From assembly GCA_947461175.1 (NCBI GenBank), contig CANHIY010000006.1, positions 1 through 48,959 of the forward strand: a stretch of DNA of 48,959 bases, given 5' to 3'. Shown one piece after another: positions 31,040-40,346 of this stretch. The stretch is from Bacteriovoracaceae bacterium. GTDB lineage: Bacteria; Bdellovibrionota; Bacteriovoracia; Bacteriovoracales; Bacteriovoracaceae. Made by a program: the position numbers and the translations under genes. How positions within the stretch are numbered: the first letter of the stretch is position 1; each line of letters opens with the position of its first letter. Below the pieces are notes generated by a model. That model ran no database searches, was not told where the DNA came from, and saw nothing but the letters and a program-made list of their open reading frames with translations.

Positions 31040-31594
31040 TTGGCTTTTTATAAACGAACTGTTTTTTTAATAAACAAACCATTCCAACTCAAATTTAGCC
31101 TTATCGTGACATCAATTGTTTTGATTACCACGGCAATTTATCCATTCATTATTTATGATTTTTTTAATATTTTAACTCTTCAGAAAACACAAATCCCTCA
31201 AAACATCATAGCCGCGCAGAAAGAAATGATCTTCTATCTGATCTTAATCCAGGTAGTTGTGGCGGTGCTTGTTTTCATATTTTTTATTTTTGTAGGACAC
31301 AAAATTGCTGGACCCATTTATCAATTAAAAAAACACCTTAATTCCATAAAAGAGGGAAACCCCATTACACCCCTCACATTTCGAAGTGGTGACTACTTTA
31401 CTGACCTGGCGGAAGAGGTGACTCAATTCATTGATGTCATCTTAAAAAACCAGGAGAATGACTTTGCCTACCTTGATGAGATAGCAGAGTACATTGAAAA
31501 TCTAAGTACCGTTGTGCCTGATGATAAAAAACCAGTACTAACAGAAATCTCCCGCCGCTTAGGGGAAATACAAAACCGTTACAAAAAAAGTTAA
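31040..31594 (+). CDS. Two-helix membrane protein with HAMP-like domain and no output domain
   Basis: About 184 residues. Two hydrophobic helices (about 18-42 and 64-87) flank a short periplasmic loop. After them comes HKIAGPIYQLKKHLNSIKEG...LTFRSGDYFTDLAEEVTQFIDVI, which fits a HAMP signal-relay domain. The remaining ~45 residues are helical, with no kinase, cyclase or methyl-accepting domain. The start is TTG; 31040 is chosen because AGGA lies 8 bases upstream, while TTG at 31022 lacks an SD. Divergent from mrp, and 61 bases before the lytic transglycosylase. It may pair with a separate signalling protein. Confidence 0.68.
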   Translation: MAFYKRTVFLINKPFQLKFSLIVTSIVLITTAIYPFIIYDFFNILTLQKTQIPQNIIAAQKEMIFYLILIQVVVAVLVFIFFIFVGHKIAGPIYQLKKHLNSIKEGNPITPLTFRSGDYFTDLAEEVTQFIDVILKNQENDFAYLDEIAEYIENLSTVVPDDKKPVLTEISRRLGEIQNRYKKS

Positions 31595-31655
31595 ATGACC
31601 TTGGGTAAATAATAAAAATACAACATCCAAGAAGGATGATGATCTGAAAATAATC

Positions 31656-33746
31656 ATGAAGTTTATATTGTTTTTATTTTTACCTTTTTTCTATCATCCG
31701 GATGCTATTTCGAGCAATAAACTTATCGATGGTTCAGAATCTGCTGATCAAATCTTATCTCTCTCTAGAGAAGATCAAGTTATCGCCGAAAACCTGGTAG
31801 CCATTATAAAACTTACAGAAAAAAGTTATATCAACAATGATTTACTGACTAAAGTCATCCGAGAAACTGAAAAATCTAAAAATTTTCAATTCTTTGTTCA
31901 ATGGTTGAAGGAAATTTTGTTCATTTCAAAAATTACTAATTTACCGGAATACTTAAATTACTGCCGACAATATATCTACCCAAAAGAAAATTTAGCAGTT
32001 GAAAAATACCTCGAAAGACTTGCGGGTAATTATTGCAGAGAGAAAGCACTGGAGTCAATCTCCAAGGATATTGACAAGTCTCAGAAACTTAACCAAGACT
32101 CACTTTCATTTATTCAGTTAAATTTGAAGTATTATGTCCGAAAGAAAAACCGTAAAAACTTTGCCTTCTTTCTGAGAACCCATGGAAACAAAAAAGATAT
32201 CTTTCAGACACTTTCTCGGGAAATTACATCCTACAGTGTCAGAAATGAGATTATACCCTCACAGGATGTACTAAAAGATATTGAAATAAATGAGCAAATC
32301 ACCAGCCTTATTCAAGACAAGGGTTTTAATCCCCTCCACCATCAGAATGTTTTTTATTCAGAATTTGGTAAACTTATCGAGGAAGGTTACAAACTCGTTG
32401 AATCAAAATCCCCAGACGATAAATTAGGTGAGCATTTTTTCTTTATTAAAAATTTCTTTAATCTCAACCGTGATCACCTTCCAATTAATCTCTCTTTAAC
32501 TCGTCTAAATGATTTTTCTAAATCAGTTTTTAGAAATGGGTACGACTCTCTATCTAGAGAAATGTTTAAATTTGTTATCGGCATGAATAACAAAGAAACC
32601 AAAGAAGATGCGTTGTTTTTCTTACTTTGGACTTACCTTTTTAAAAATGATTTTAAACAAGCTCAAAAAGTTGCTCATTCATTTAACCTTATCAAAAACA
32701 GCTCTTTACTTCAGGACACAAGGCTTAAATTTTGGGTTGCATATATCCATGAAAAATTAAATGAAAAAGATGAGGCGATCTCCCTTTACGAAAATCTTGT
32801 CATCAACAATCCTTTAAATTACTACGCCATAATGGCATCTAAAAAACTACAGTCTGCCAAACCCGACTCAAAAGCAGCTACTTTTTATACTAAAAGCATG
32901 TTACCGCAAAACAATCATAAAATTTTAAACATTCATGAACTCGATAGCGATCACATATCCTCCCTTATACGTCTTAGGGCCTGGGCCACTATTGGTTTTT
33001 CCAAATTAGTTAAGCGTGAAATTTCGAGACTTAAAAACCACAGTATGCCTTCATTTCTTGTGAAGAACAGGACGGAAAAACAATTTCAATTGCAATCTGA
33101 GCTACATCTTGTTAATTCAAGAATTATTCAGCAGTCACAAAATTACCTTGAAGCATTTCGATACTTGTATCAAGTTTTGGAAAACAAAGAAGTTATTTTC
33201 AACAGGAATCTTTTAGAAGTCCTCTACCCAGCCCCATATATGGAGATTTTAGTAAAGAATCTAGACAAGGAACCTCTTGATCCTGTTGTACTTTTGGCAC
33301 TCATCAGACAAGAGTCTGTTTTTAATCCACAAGCTCGCTCCCGCGTCGGGGCCACAGGTCTCATGCAACTCATGCCAAATACTGCAAAGAGGTTTAGGCG
33401 TTATGTAAGAGATCAACAGCTCAGGGAACCTACTATTAATGTGGAAATTGGCATCCAATATTTTAACACCCTCATGAAAAGGTATGATGGTAACCTTGTT
33501 TACGTTCTCTCAGCCTACAATGCAGGAGAGGCTAGAGTTGAAAGATGGAAAAATCAATATTTTGACTCAGAAGAGACAATACTAAAAAACATTGAAGCAA
33601 TCCCATTTCTTGAAACTAGGAACTACGTAAAGCTTATCTTTAGAAACATCTTCTTTTACAAGTTAATGACAGAACAAGATGAATCTATTTCTGACAGCAA
33701 GGAAATTAATAAAATATACGACATCCATCTTGGTTTTAATAATTAA
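31656..33746 (+). CDS. Soluble lytic murein transglycosylase (Slt70-like)
   Basis: A 696-residue exported enzyme. The signal peptide (about 1-19) is followed by a long helical superhelix and then the SLT domain at the C-terminus. There VLLALIRQESVFNPQARS holds the catalytic Glu (around residue 550), GATGLMQLMPNTAKR is the GLMQ motif, and YVLSAYNAGEARVERW is the AYNAG motif. Layout and length match E. coli Slt70 (645). It cleaves peptidoglycan to 1,6-anhydro-muropeptides in the periplasm, which supplies wall fragments for recycling. No clear SD stands just before the ATG; AAGGA is 20 bases away. Confidence 0.92.
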   Translation: MKFILFLFLPFFYHPDAISSNKLIDGSESADQILSLSREDQVIAENLVAIIKLTEKSYINNDLLTKVIRETEKSKNFQFFVQWLKEILFISKITNLPEYLNYCRQYIYPKENLAVEKYLERLAGNYCREKALESISKDIDKSQKLNQDSLSFIQLNLKYYVRKKNRKNFAFFLRTHGNKKDIFQTLSREITSYSVRNEIIPSQDVLKDIEINEQITSLIQDKGFNPLHHQNVFYSEFGKLIEEGYKLVESKSPDDKLGEHFFFIKNFFNLNRDHLPINLSLTRLNDFSKSVFRNGYDSLSREMFKFVIGMNNKETKEDALFFLLWTYLFKNDFKQAQKVAHSFNLIKNSSLLQDTRLKFWVAYIHEKLNEKDEAISLYENLVINNPLNYYAIMASKKLQSAKPDSKAATFYTKSMLPQNNHKILNIHELDSDHISSLIRLRAWATIGFSKLVKREISRLKNHSMPSFLVKNRTEKQFQLQSELHLVNSRIIQQSQNYLEAFRYLYQVLENKEVIFNRNLLEVLYPAPYMEILVKNLDKEPLDPVVLLALIRQESVFNPQARSRVGATGLMQLMPNTAKRFRRYVRDQQLREPTINVEIGIQYFNTLMKRYDGNLVYVLSAYNAGEARVERWKNQYFDSEETILKNIEAIPFLETRNYVKLIFRNIFFYKLMTEQDESISDSKEINKIYDIHLGFNN

Positions 33747-33765
33747 CTAAAATTATTAAAAATTT

Positions 33766-34875
33766 CTAAACATTAAACTTGAAATGGATAACATCACCGT
33801 CTTTGACTTCGTATTCTTTTCCTTCCATTCTGAATTTACCAGCTTCCTTAACTTTTGCTTCTGATCCAAGATTAAAAAGATCATTACAATGATAAACTTC
33901 AGCTTTAATAAATCCTCTTTCAAAATCTGAATGGATGACTCCAGCCGCCTGGGGAGCTTTGGCCCCTTTTGGAAATGTCCACGCCCTTACTTCTTTTACT
34001 CCCGCCGTAAAATAAGTCTTCATATCCAGCATGTCATAACCGGCACGGATCATTTTCGAAAGCCCAGACTCTTCTATACCTATATCCTTTAAGAATGCTT
34101 CTTTTTCTTCATTGGTTTCTAAAGCAGCAATTTCTGATTCAATTTTTCCGCAAATTGTTATGACTGAAGAACCTTCTTTTGCCGCAATTTCTCTGACTTT
34201 TTTAACATGCTCATTTTCTTCTACAATATTCGCCTCATCCACATTACAAACATAGAGCATTTTCTTCATCGTAATAAGATGAAGATCAGAAATAGCATCA
34301 ATCTCATCTGCATCTAATGAAAGTGACCTCGCAGGTAAACCTGCTTCCAGTGTTTTAACAAGTCTTTCAAGAATAGGCTTAGAAATGAGGGCCTTTTGTT
34401 GAACTTTTTTATCTTGGGATTTGAGATATTTATCTAAGGTTTGAATTCTTTTCGTCACAGATTCCAGATCAGCCAGAGCGAGCTCAATGTTAATCACTTC
34501 AATATCAGAAACCGGGTCCACTTTACCTGCCACGTGAACAATATCTGAGTCTTCGAAACACCGGACAACATGACAGATAGCTCCTACTTGCCTGATGTGA
34601 CCAAGAAATTGGTTTCCAAGACCCTCTCCTTTTGAGGCACCTTTGACTAAACCTGCAATATCTACAAACTCAGTTACTGCTGGAATGATTTTCTCAGGAC
34701 TAACAATTTTAGCAATTTTTTCAAGACGCTCATCTGGAACATGAACAATCCCAACATTTGGCTCAATGGTACAAAAGGGATAGTTGGCAGCCTCGGCTGG
34801 AGCAGAAGTTAGGGCCGAAAAAATGGTCGACTTCCCGACATTTGGTAGTCCAACAATTCCACAATTCATACCCAT
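33766..34875 (-). CDS. ychF: YchF/OLA1-type ribosome-binding ATPase
   Basis: A 369-residue TRAFAC GTPase-fold protein with ATP preference. It starts CGIVGLPNVGKSTIFSALT (P-loop), FVDIAGLVKGASKGEGLGNQFL (G3), and VCNVDEANIVE in place of the G4 NKxD. A TGS domain at the C-terminus ends EGKEYEVKDGDVIHFKFNV. It binds ribosomes and is a conserved translation/stress factor. AGGAG is 5 bases before the ATG. It follows pth by 8 bases in the tRNA-Gln-prs-pth-ychF run, a grouping seen in many bacteria. Confidence 0.97.
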   Translation of the reverse strand: MGMNCGIVGLPNVGKSTIFSALTSAPAEAANYPFCTIEPNVGIVHVPDERLEKIAKIVSPEKIIPAVTEFVDIAGLVKGASKGEGLGNQFLGHIRQVGAICHVVRCFEDSDIVHVAGKVDPVSDIEVINIELALADLESVTKRIQTLDKYLKSQDKKVQQKALISKPILERLVKTLEAGLPARSLSLDADEIDAISDLHLITMKKMLYVCNVDEANIVEENEHVKKVREIAAKEGSSVITICGKIESEIAALETNEEKEAFLKDIGIEESGLSKMIRAGYDMLDMKTYFTAGVKEVRAWTFPKGAKAPQAAGVIHSDFERGFIKAEVYHCNDLFNLGSEAKVKEAGKFRMEGKEYEVKDGDVIHFKFNV

Positions 34876-34883
34876 AAAAACTC

Positions 34884-35456
34884 CTATGACATTAAAAGAT
34901 TTTTCTTATTATAAATACCGACTTTGGCTAATCCATCTACCATAGCGACACGTAGAGGGTCATGCAATTTTTCCACCAATAGTGGCAAGTCAGAAGATTC
35001 TTCACTACTAAAAGGACTTAAGACCCAGCTGGAAACATTACCATGTGGAGGGCGACCAATTCCTACTCTCATGCGTGCAAACTGATCAGTTCCTAGGTGT
35101 TGGGCGATGGATTTTAATCCATTGTGTCCGGCGAGTCCTCCGCCCATCTTAAAATGAACCTGGCCGAATGGTATGTCGAGCTCATCGTGAATGACCAGAA
35201 TTTCAGAAGGATTGAGTTTAAAAAAAGCGGCAAAAGGTTGAACGGACTCACCCGACAAATTCATAAAAGTCTGAGGCTTAAGTGCATAAACCTTATCACC
35301 CTTAAGACTTGCCTCTGCATAGAGACCTTTGAATTTAGATTTCCAGGATGAATTCTTGAAAATGGGAAATGTATCTAAAATCATCCACGCCACATTATGT
35401 CTGGTGTTTGAGTACTGAGGACCAGGATTTCCAACTCCCACAATGAGCTTGAACAT
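34884..35456 (-). CDS. pth: Peptidyl-tRNA hydrolase
   Basis: A 190-residue enzyme that frees tRNA from prematurely released peptidyl-tRNA. Motifs: IVGVGNPGPQYSNTRHNVAW (catalytic His in TRHN), PQTFMNLSGESV, VIHDELDIPFG (Asp pairs with His) and GGGLAGHNGLKSI. The ATG lies 1 base after the prs stop. Family length is normal. Confidence 0.97.
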   Translation of the reverse strand: MFKLIVGVGNPGPQYSNTRHNVAWMILDTFPIFKNSSWKSKFKGLYAEASLKGDKVYALKPQTFMNLSGESVQPFAAFFKLNPSEILVIHDELDIPFGQVHFKMGGGLAGHNGLKSIAQHLGTDQFARMRVGIGRPPHGNVSSWVLSPFSSEESSDLPLLVEKLHDPLRVAMVDGLAKVGIYNKKNLLMS

Positions 35457-35457
35457 G

Positions 35458-36402
35458 CTAGATAAACAAGGAACTTACAGAGTCATGATTGAAGGTGCGG
35501 TGTATGGCCTTGGCCAGAATCTCTGCCGTGGTCACAACTTTTATTTTCTCTAACTTTTTCCCTTCTTCTGAAAGGGGAATCGTATCCGTCACAATAACAG
35601 CTTCCAACTCAGAGCATTCTGCAATTCTTTGGATCGCAGGTCCTGAAAAGACCGGATGAGTAGCGGCAGCAAATATTTTTTTTGCCCCATTTTTACGAAG
35701 GGCCTTGGCGGCTTGTACTAAAGTCCCTGCCGTATCAATCATATCATCTATAATGATACAGTCTTTTCCATTCACATCCCCGATGACATTCATGGCCTCA
35801 GCGACATTTGGGCCAGTCCGACGTTTATCTATGAGGGCCAGATCAGCTTCTAATTTTTTTGCAAAATGCCTCACCCTCTCAACTCCTCCAGCATCTGGTG
35901 AAATAGTAATGAGGTTAGACATGTTTAAATTTTTTTGAATAAAATTTAAAAGAACAGGGGAAGCAAAAATATTATCAAAGGGAATATTAAAAAATCCTTG
36001 AATCTGTCCTGCATGAAGATCCATAGTAATAACCCTAGAACATCCTGCAATGGTCATCATATCGGCCACAAGCTTTGCCGTAATTGGTGTTCTCGGAGCA
36101 CTTTTACGATCCTGTCGCGAATAACCATAATGAGGAACAACTGCTGTAATTGAATTGGCGGAGGCCCTCTTAAGCGCATCTACAGTGATAAGGAGCTCCA
36201 TCAAATGCTCATTCACTGGGGCGCAGGTGCTTTGAAGCACAAAAACATCAGCACCTCGTACATTTTTATCAATCTCGCAGTAGATTTCACCGTTTGCAAA
36301 TCGCCTAAGTTGAGGGTTTACAAGAGGAACATCAAGAAATTCCGAAATTTTCTTTGAAAGAGTAGGATTTGAAGTACCGGAGACTAGAACCATTCGTCTC
36401 AA
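35458..36402 (-). CDS. prs: Ribose-phosphate pyrophosphokinase
   Basis: A 314-residue PRPP synthase that makes PRPP from ribose-5-phosphate and ATP for nucleotide, His and Trp synthesis. Blocks: NVRGADVFVLQST, VVPHYGYSRQDRKSAPRTPITAKL, ITMDLHAGQIQGFF and the PRPP site DCIIIDDMIDTAGT. The start is TTG at 36402: AGGAG lies 6 bases before it, while the ATG three codons later would be 15 bases away, and the first residues MRRMVLVSG fit the family. It begins 33 bases after the tRNA-Gln and may share its transcript. Confidence 0.97.
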   Translation of the reverse strand: MRRMVLVSGTSNPTLSKKISEFLDVPLVNPQLRRFANGEIYCEIDKNVRGADVFVLQSTCAPVNEHLMELLITVDALKRASANSITAVVPHYGYSRQDRKSAPRTPITAKLVADMMTIAGCSRVITMDLHAGQIQGFFNIPFDNIFASPVLLNFIQKNLNMSNLITISPDAGGVERVRHFAKKLEADLALIDKRRTGPNVAEAMNVIGDVNGKDCIIIDDMIDTAGTLVQAAKALRKNGAKKIFAAATHPVFSGPAIQRIAECSELEAVIVTDTIPLSEEGKKLEKIKVVTTAEILAKAIHRTFNHDSVSSLFI

Positions 36403-36435
36403 ACTGAACTCCTAGGAAGGAAATCTTAAAAAAAG

Positions 36436-36510
36436 TGGTTGGGGTGGCAGGGTTCGAACCTGCGTATGGCAGAATCAAAATCTGCTGACTTACCACTTGT
36501 CGACACCCCA
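36436..36510 (-). tRNA. tRNA-Gln (anticodon TTG)
   Basis: A 75-base cloverleaf including an encoded 3' CCA. The acceptor TGGGGTG pairs with CACCCCA. The T arm is GCAGGTTCGAACCCTGC. The anticodon stem GCAGA/TCTGC closes the loop TTTTGAT, giving anticodon TTG, which reads CAA. The discriminator is A. TTTTTTT follows directly after the CCA, so some transcripts may end there before prs. Confidence 0.95.
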
Positions 36511-36534
36511 ACAAATACTTAATGAGTTCTTGGG

Positions 36535-36563
36535 AATATAGTGTAATGAAGTCTTTTTTGCAA
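36535..36563 (-). promoter_or_regulatory. Sigma-70 type promoter for tRNA-Gln
   Basis: On the minus strand TTGCAA (-35) and TATATT (-10) are 17 bases apart. RNA would start near 36528, 18 bases before the mature tRNA end at 36510. The promoter may also drive prs-pth-ychF. Confidence 0.7.
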
Positions 36564-36682
36564 GAGTCCTTCAGGAAAATAGCTGATTTTTGATCATGAT
36601 AGTTGGACACTCCCTATTGGATTTCTTATAGTTTTATCAATAGTTTCAATGATGATTACTGGAATAATGATAAGGAGTTCAT

Positions 36683-38146
36683 GTGAACAATAAGTTCCGC
36701 CTCATAAGTTTCGCTCTCTTTTCTACACTAAGCGTTAATTCTGCCCAGGCTCTTCCTATTGATTGGACTGGAGTTTTTGGTGCCGATACCCACATGCTAA
36801 GTAACACCTGTAGAACCAGTAAACCCGTATCATCAAAACCTGACGGAACCCAAGCCCTCGAAAATGGTGATTGTGATGCCTCTTTTCAGACTTATACCTT
36901 CAGACTGAACCCAAATATTATTATTAATGACGGAGTTTCGCTTAAGGGGGAACTTTCAACTGGTCATATCAGAGGAAACTTTGCGGGATCTGATTCTGCA
37001 AATAATCAAGATAGTTCAGGGAATAATTCCTACTTTTTTACCACTCCTGCGCAAAGAAGTGCTCTGAATTTAAATCAAATGTATATGGAAATTTACGCTG
37101 ATACTGCCTTGGTAAAAATAGGGCGTCTTTCTCGCCATTATGGCATGGGAATGATTTTTGACAATGGATCAGATCCATGGGACCGCTTCATCACAATGTA
37201 TGATGGAATTGAAGCAGAAATGAAGATTGGAAATTTTAGTATCGTTCCTCACTTTGCCAAAATTTCAAGCTTCGATGATGCCTCTACCTCCAGGGCCGGT
37301 GAGCCAGTTGGAAATTTCGACGTGCGAGAACTTGGGATTATCGCTAAGTATGACAACAAAAATCGGGACCTTGTAGCAAATGTCCTTTTTGCAAAAAGAT
37401 CTTCTGAGAGAAGAAATTCTCTTTATAATAGCGACACCACTGGTGCAACTATCGGTAGAGGGAACACGGAAGTTACGGTTATTGAGCCTTTTGTCTCTAA
37501 AAGATGGAATAAATTAGCACTCAAGGCTGAAGGATCACTCCAAACTGGAGAATATGGCAAGGTTTACACTCAAGGAGAAAATTCAAAAATCTCTGCAAGT
37601 GCTTATATTGCTGAGGCAAAATATGATCTAAATCCCAAATGGGATATTGGATTACTTCTTGGTCAAGCCTCAGGGGATGACGGAGAAACTGGAAAATTTG
37701 AGGCCACATATCTTCACCCAAATTTTCATATTGCCGATTTAATGTTCCGCTATAACTACGCTGCCTTCAATGAGGGAGAAAAATCTATTTTTGACTCTTC
37801 CATCACCAACGCACGTTTTTTAAAACTCTACGGAAATTATAAAACAGATAATTGGACATGGAAGGGTGCCTTCATCATGGCCAATGCCCTTGAAACAGCT
37901 TTTGCTAACCAAAATGCTTACCATCACGAGGAAAACTATCGTTTTGCCTCAACTGAAGATCAAGATGAGTCTTATGGTTATGAATTTGACTTCGGTTTTG
38001 ATTACCAGTGGAACCCAAATGTCATGATCTCTGGCTATTATGCTTACTGGGCCGTAGGTGATTACTACTCTTTTTCAAACAGCCCAGATACACTTCCCCT
38101 CTCCAATGTCCATGGTGGAGGCTTAAAAGCGACTCTGGAATTTTAG
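36683..38146 (+). CDS. Outer membrane porin-like beta-barrel protein
   Basis: A 487-residue protein. A signal peptide (about 1-23, ending AQA) is followed by WTGVFGADTHML and a large set of strands with turns. It includes LNQMYMEIYADTALVKIGRLSRHYGMGMIF, a pattern of porins and alginate-export-type barrels. The C-terminus GGLKATLEF ends with Phe, as for outer membrane sorting. An early disulfide-like pair (NTCRTS, NGDCD) is present. The start is GTG at 36683 with AAGGAG 5 bases upstream; an ATG two bases earlier is out of frame and stops at once. Substrate unknown. It ends at a 17-base-pair hairpin. Confidence 0.8.
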   Translation: MNNKFRLISFALFSTLSVNSAQALPIDWTGVFGADTHMLSNTCRTSKPVSSKPDGTQALENGDCDASFQTYTFRLNPNIIINDGVSLKGELSTGHIRGNFAGSDSANNQDSSGNNSYFFTTPAQRSALNLNQMYMEIYADTALVKIGRLSRHYGMGMIFDNGSDPWDRFITMYDGIEAEMKIGNFSIVPHFAKISSFDDASTSRAGEPVGNFDVRELGIIAKYDNKNRDLVANVLFAKRSSERRNSLYNSDTTGATIGRGNTEVTVIEPFVSKRWNKLALKAEGSLQTGEYGKVYTQGENSKISASAYIAEAKYDLNPKWDIGLLLGQASGDDGETGKFEATYLHPNFHIADLMFRYNYAAFNEGEKSIFDSSITNARFLKLYGNYKTDNWTWKGAFIMANALETAFANQNAYHHEENYRFASTEDQDESYGYEFDFGFDYQWNPNVMISGYYAYWAVGDYYSFSNSPDTLPLSNVHGGGLKATLEF

Positions 38147-38157
38147 TAAACTCTTCA

Positions 38158-38197
38158 ATCACTTCATAGAAGATACATTCATCTTTTATGAAGTGAT
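38158..38197. terminator. Long perfect hairpin between convergent genes
   Basis: ATCACTTCATAGAAGAT pairs with ATCTTTTATGAAGTGAT: 17 base pairs with one G-U and a 6-base loop. It sits 11 bases after the porin-like gene and 3 bases from the stop of the convergent gene. No T-run follows on either strand, so it may be a protective 3' hairpin more than a classical terminator. Confidence 0.6.
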
Positions 38198-38200
38198 GTC

Positions 38201-40285
38201 TTAACGATACATCTGAAAGTTCCCATAAGCCTGATAAGGCTGGTTCCAATAAGGTAATTGTCCCGGCTGTTGCTGAGAGGGAAATGGCTGTTGCATGTAG
38301 TTGCCTGGATTATTCCAATTAAAATTATAAACTCCAGTTTGCTGATAAGAGTTTTGATAATTAGGAGCAAAGGATTGCTGTCCAAGAAAGGGCTGATTGA
38401 AATTTGAATATGGATTCTGTTGGGAAAACATGTTGTTGTACTGATAGGGATTCACTGGATAATTATACTGCTGTGGGGTCATTTGAGATTGCTGCTGGTA
38501 GTACTGGGGATTCTGTTGAGCACCAGGATTGTAATCAAAATTGTACGAATCACTTCTTGGAGGATCCCTTCTGGCTGGGGCTTCAGTGGTTTCATCCTCT
38601 CCTGTGAGGATATAAGTTTTAGACTCTACAGGCGGCTCCTCTCCATTCTGAGTGGCAATATAACGGCGCCCTTCTTCTTCAAGGCCACCCCACTGTTTGG
38701 CAAGTTCGTCATATTCTTCGAATCTCTCTTTATCTACATTGTTATAGTGCTGAAGGAGTGAAACAAGTTCTTGAACTCTTTCTTGTGATTCTTGAATGCA
38801 CCTTTGGGTATTTCTAAAATAGCGGTAACAATATCCTGCCGGTGGCTGGGTACGGGCCAACTCCGCTTGAATTTCATCTCTATAATTTTCAGTCCTTGCC
38901 TGAATGTTGTCATTCATTCGTTTTCTTAAATTCGCATAGTACTCAGCTTTACCCGAACTCTGGCCTGTGCGGTAGTCGTATTTTTCCCTTTCAGTCTCAA
39001 GATATTGTGAAAAGAGGTTTTGATTATTTTTTACTCTTTCTGCCGCCACTGCTGGGGTGATCACAACGTTATTCTCCTTCGCCCCAAGACGTTGATGGTG
39101 CTGAATCGTAAGTTTCATAGAATTGAGTTTTTCAGCTTCTTCAAATTTTCCATCACTTACAAGTTTGTTGGTATGGAGGGATAAGAAGTAGGGATCTTTC
39201 CCGTAGGAGGAAATCTCACTTAAGACTTTATCAAGTTCGGATTTTTTTGTTTTCTTATCATCCCCAGTTAAACTTACCCATTCATCATGCAGCTTAACGG
39301 CTTCATTGATCTTGGGTTCAACAACCAATTTATTAAAATCTTCAATGACCTTTAAATCCTCATCTGTGTACTTACCCGACTTAATAGCAATGGCCGATTT
39401 CTTTGCTGCCTCTAAAAGAAGTTTTTTGGCAATTTCTCCTAATTCGCTGGCGTACTCTTGATATTTTTGGATAAAGTCTGCTACCTGGCTGTACTCAGTG
39501 CATTTTTTTAATTCATTTGCCTTTTCATCAAGGTTCTTTTTTTCTGCATCTTCTTCAGTTAAAATGGCCCGAACTTGGGGATGGGCATACTCATAGTGAT
39601 CACAACCATCAATGTGAACAAAGTTATCACTATATTTCCGAGGATATGAAGTAGACAGATTTCCCCGTGATAAAAAATGAAGAGCTCCTGATTCACTTGG
39701 AGCTTCTAGTGGTACGACTAGCTGAGTTGGATAAATAGCAGAGGCATTAATTTTTCCTTCGTGAAACACCTTTGTCTCTTGAAGACATTTTTCAAAACCT
39801 TTTAGTGTTGGCTCAAATAATTTTTCTTCAAAACTAAGATCACCATCTTTTTTTACAGCTACTTTATACTTACAAGCACTTTCAGTACAATAATCTGTTT
39901 TCTTTATTTCTGCTTCGATAGCATGGATCGTGTTTCCTTTAATTTTTTTTGTTTTGAGATTCCATTGAAGCATATTGGAACAATTTGAAATCATGTTTCC
40001 GGGACTTGAAATAGTAAGAGTATTAGACTTCGGATCATGTGCAATCTTTAAATCTTTGTCATTGGTTTGAAAAAGCAGAGTCAAAAAAGATAATGGCAGG
40101 GAGGTTTGGTCATTTTCACAAATTGGATTATCCACTGTTGTTGATGCTAGTGAGGATGTATTTGAAGACCGTGAACTTATACTATTGTCTGAACCTTGGT
40201 AATTATTGAGCGCCTCAAAGACATCGCTACTTCGTGCTTTGGTCGTCATTAACAAAAGAGTTAAGCTTAAGAAAAAATTTTTCAT
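38201..40285 (-). CDS. Exported protein with prion-like Gln/Asn/Tyr/Pro-rich C-terminus
   Basis: A 694-residue protein, family not recognised. A signal peptide (about 1-19) is followed by a Ser/Asn-rich start, a beta region to about 200 with CTESACKY and CENDQ cysteines, and then about 300 residues of charged helices suited to coiled coils (AKKLLLEAAKKSAIAIKSGK). The last ~105 residues are nearly all Gln, Asn, Tyr, Pro, Ser and Phe, with repeated YQQ, NPY and QQP units. Such low-complexity tails can form filaments or condensates. GAGGA precedes the ATG. It is a single-gene unit, probably secreted or surface-held. Confidence 0.8.
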   Translation of the reverse strand: MKNFFLSLTLLLMTTKARSSDVFEALNNYQGSDNSISSRSSNTSSLASTTVDNPICENDQTSLPLSFLTLLFQTNDKDLKIAHDPKSNTLTISSPGNMISNCSNMLQWNLKTKKIKGNTIHAIEAEIKKTDYCTESACKYKVAVKKDGDLSFEEKLFEPTLKGFEKCLQETKVFHEGKINASAIYPTQLVVPLEAPSESGALHFLSRGNLSTSYPRKYSDNFVHIDGCDHYEYAHPQVRAILTEEDAEKKNLDEKANELKKCTEYSQVADFIQKYQEYASELGEIAKKLLLEAAKKSAIAIKSGKYTDEDLKVIEDFNKLVVEPKINEAVKLHDEWVSLTGDDKKTKKSELDKVLSEISSYGKDPYFLSLHTNKLVSDGKFEEAEKLNSMKLTIQHHQRLGAKENNVVITPAVAAERVKNNQNLFSQYLETEREKYDYRTGQSSGKAEYYANLRKRMNDNIQARTENYRDEIQAELARTQPPAGYCYRYFRNTQRCIQESQERVQELVSLLQHYNNVDKERFEEYDELAKQWGGLEEEGRRYIATQNGEEPPVESKTYILTGEDETTEAPARRDPPRSDSYNFDYNPGAQQNPQYYQQQSQMTPQQYNYPVNPYQYNNMFSQQNPYSNFNQPFLGQQSFAPNYQNSYQQTGVYNFNWNNPGNYMQQPFPSQQQPGQLPYWNQPYQAYGNFQMYR

Positions 40286-40346
40286 ATCATCCTCAACTTA
40301 GAGTATCAATTCTCAATAAGCCTTATCGGATCATGTGAATTTGACC

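Noticed and set aside
38404-38761. Plus-strand open frames opposite the Q/N-rich region
   Set aside because: They arise from the repetitive codon use of the low-complexity tail.
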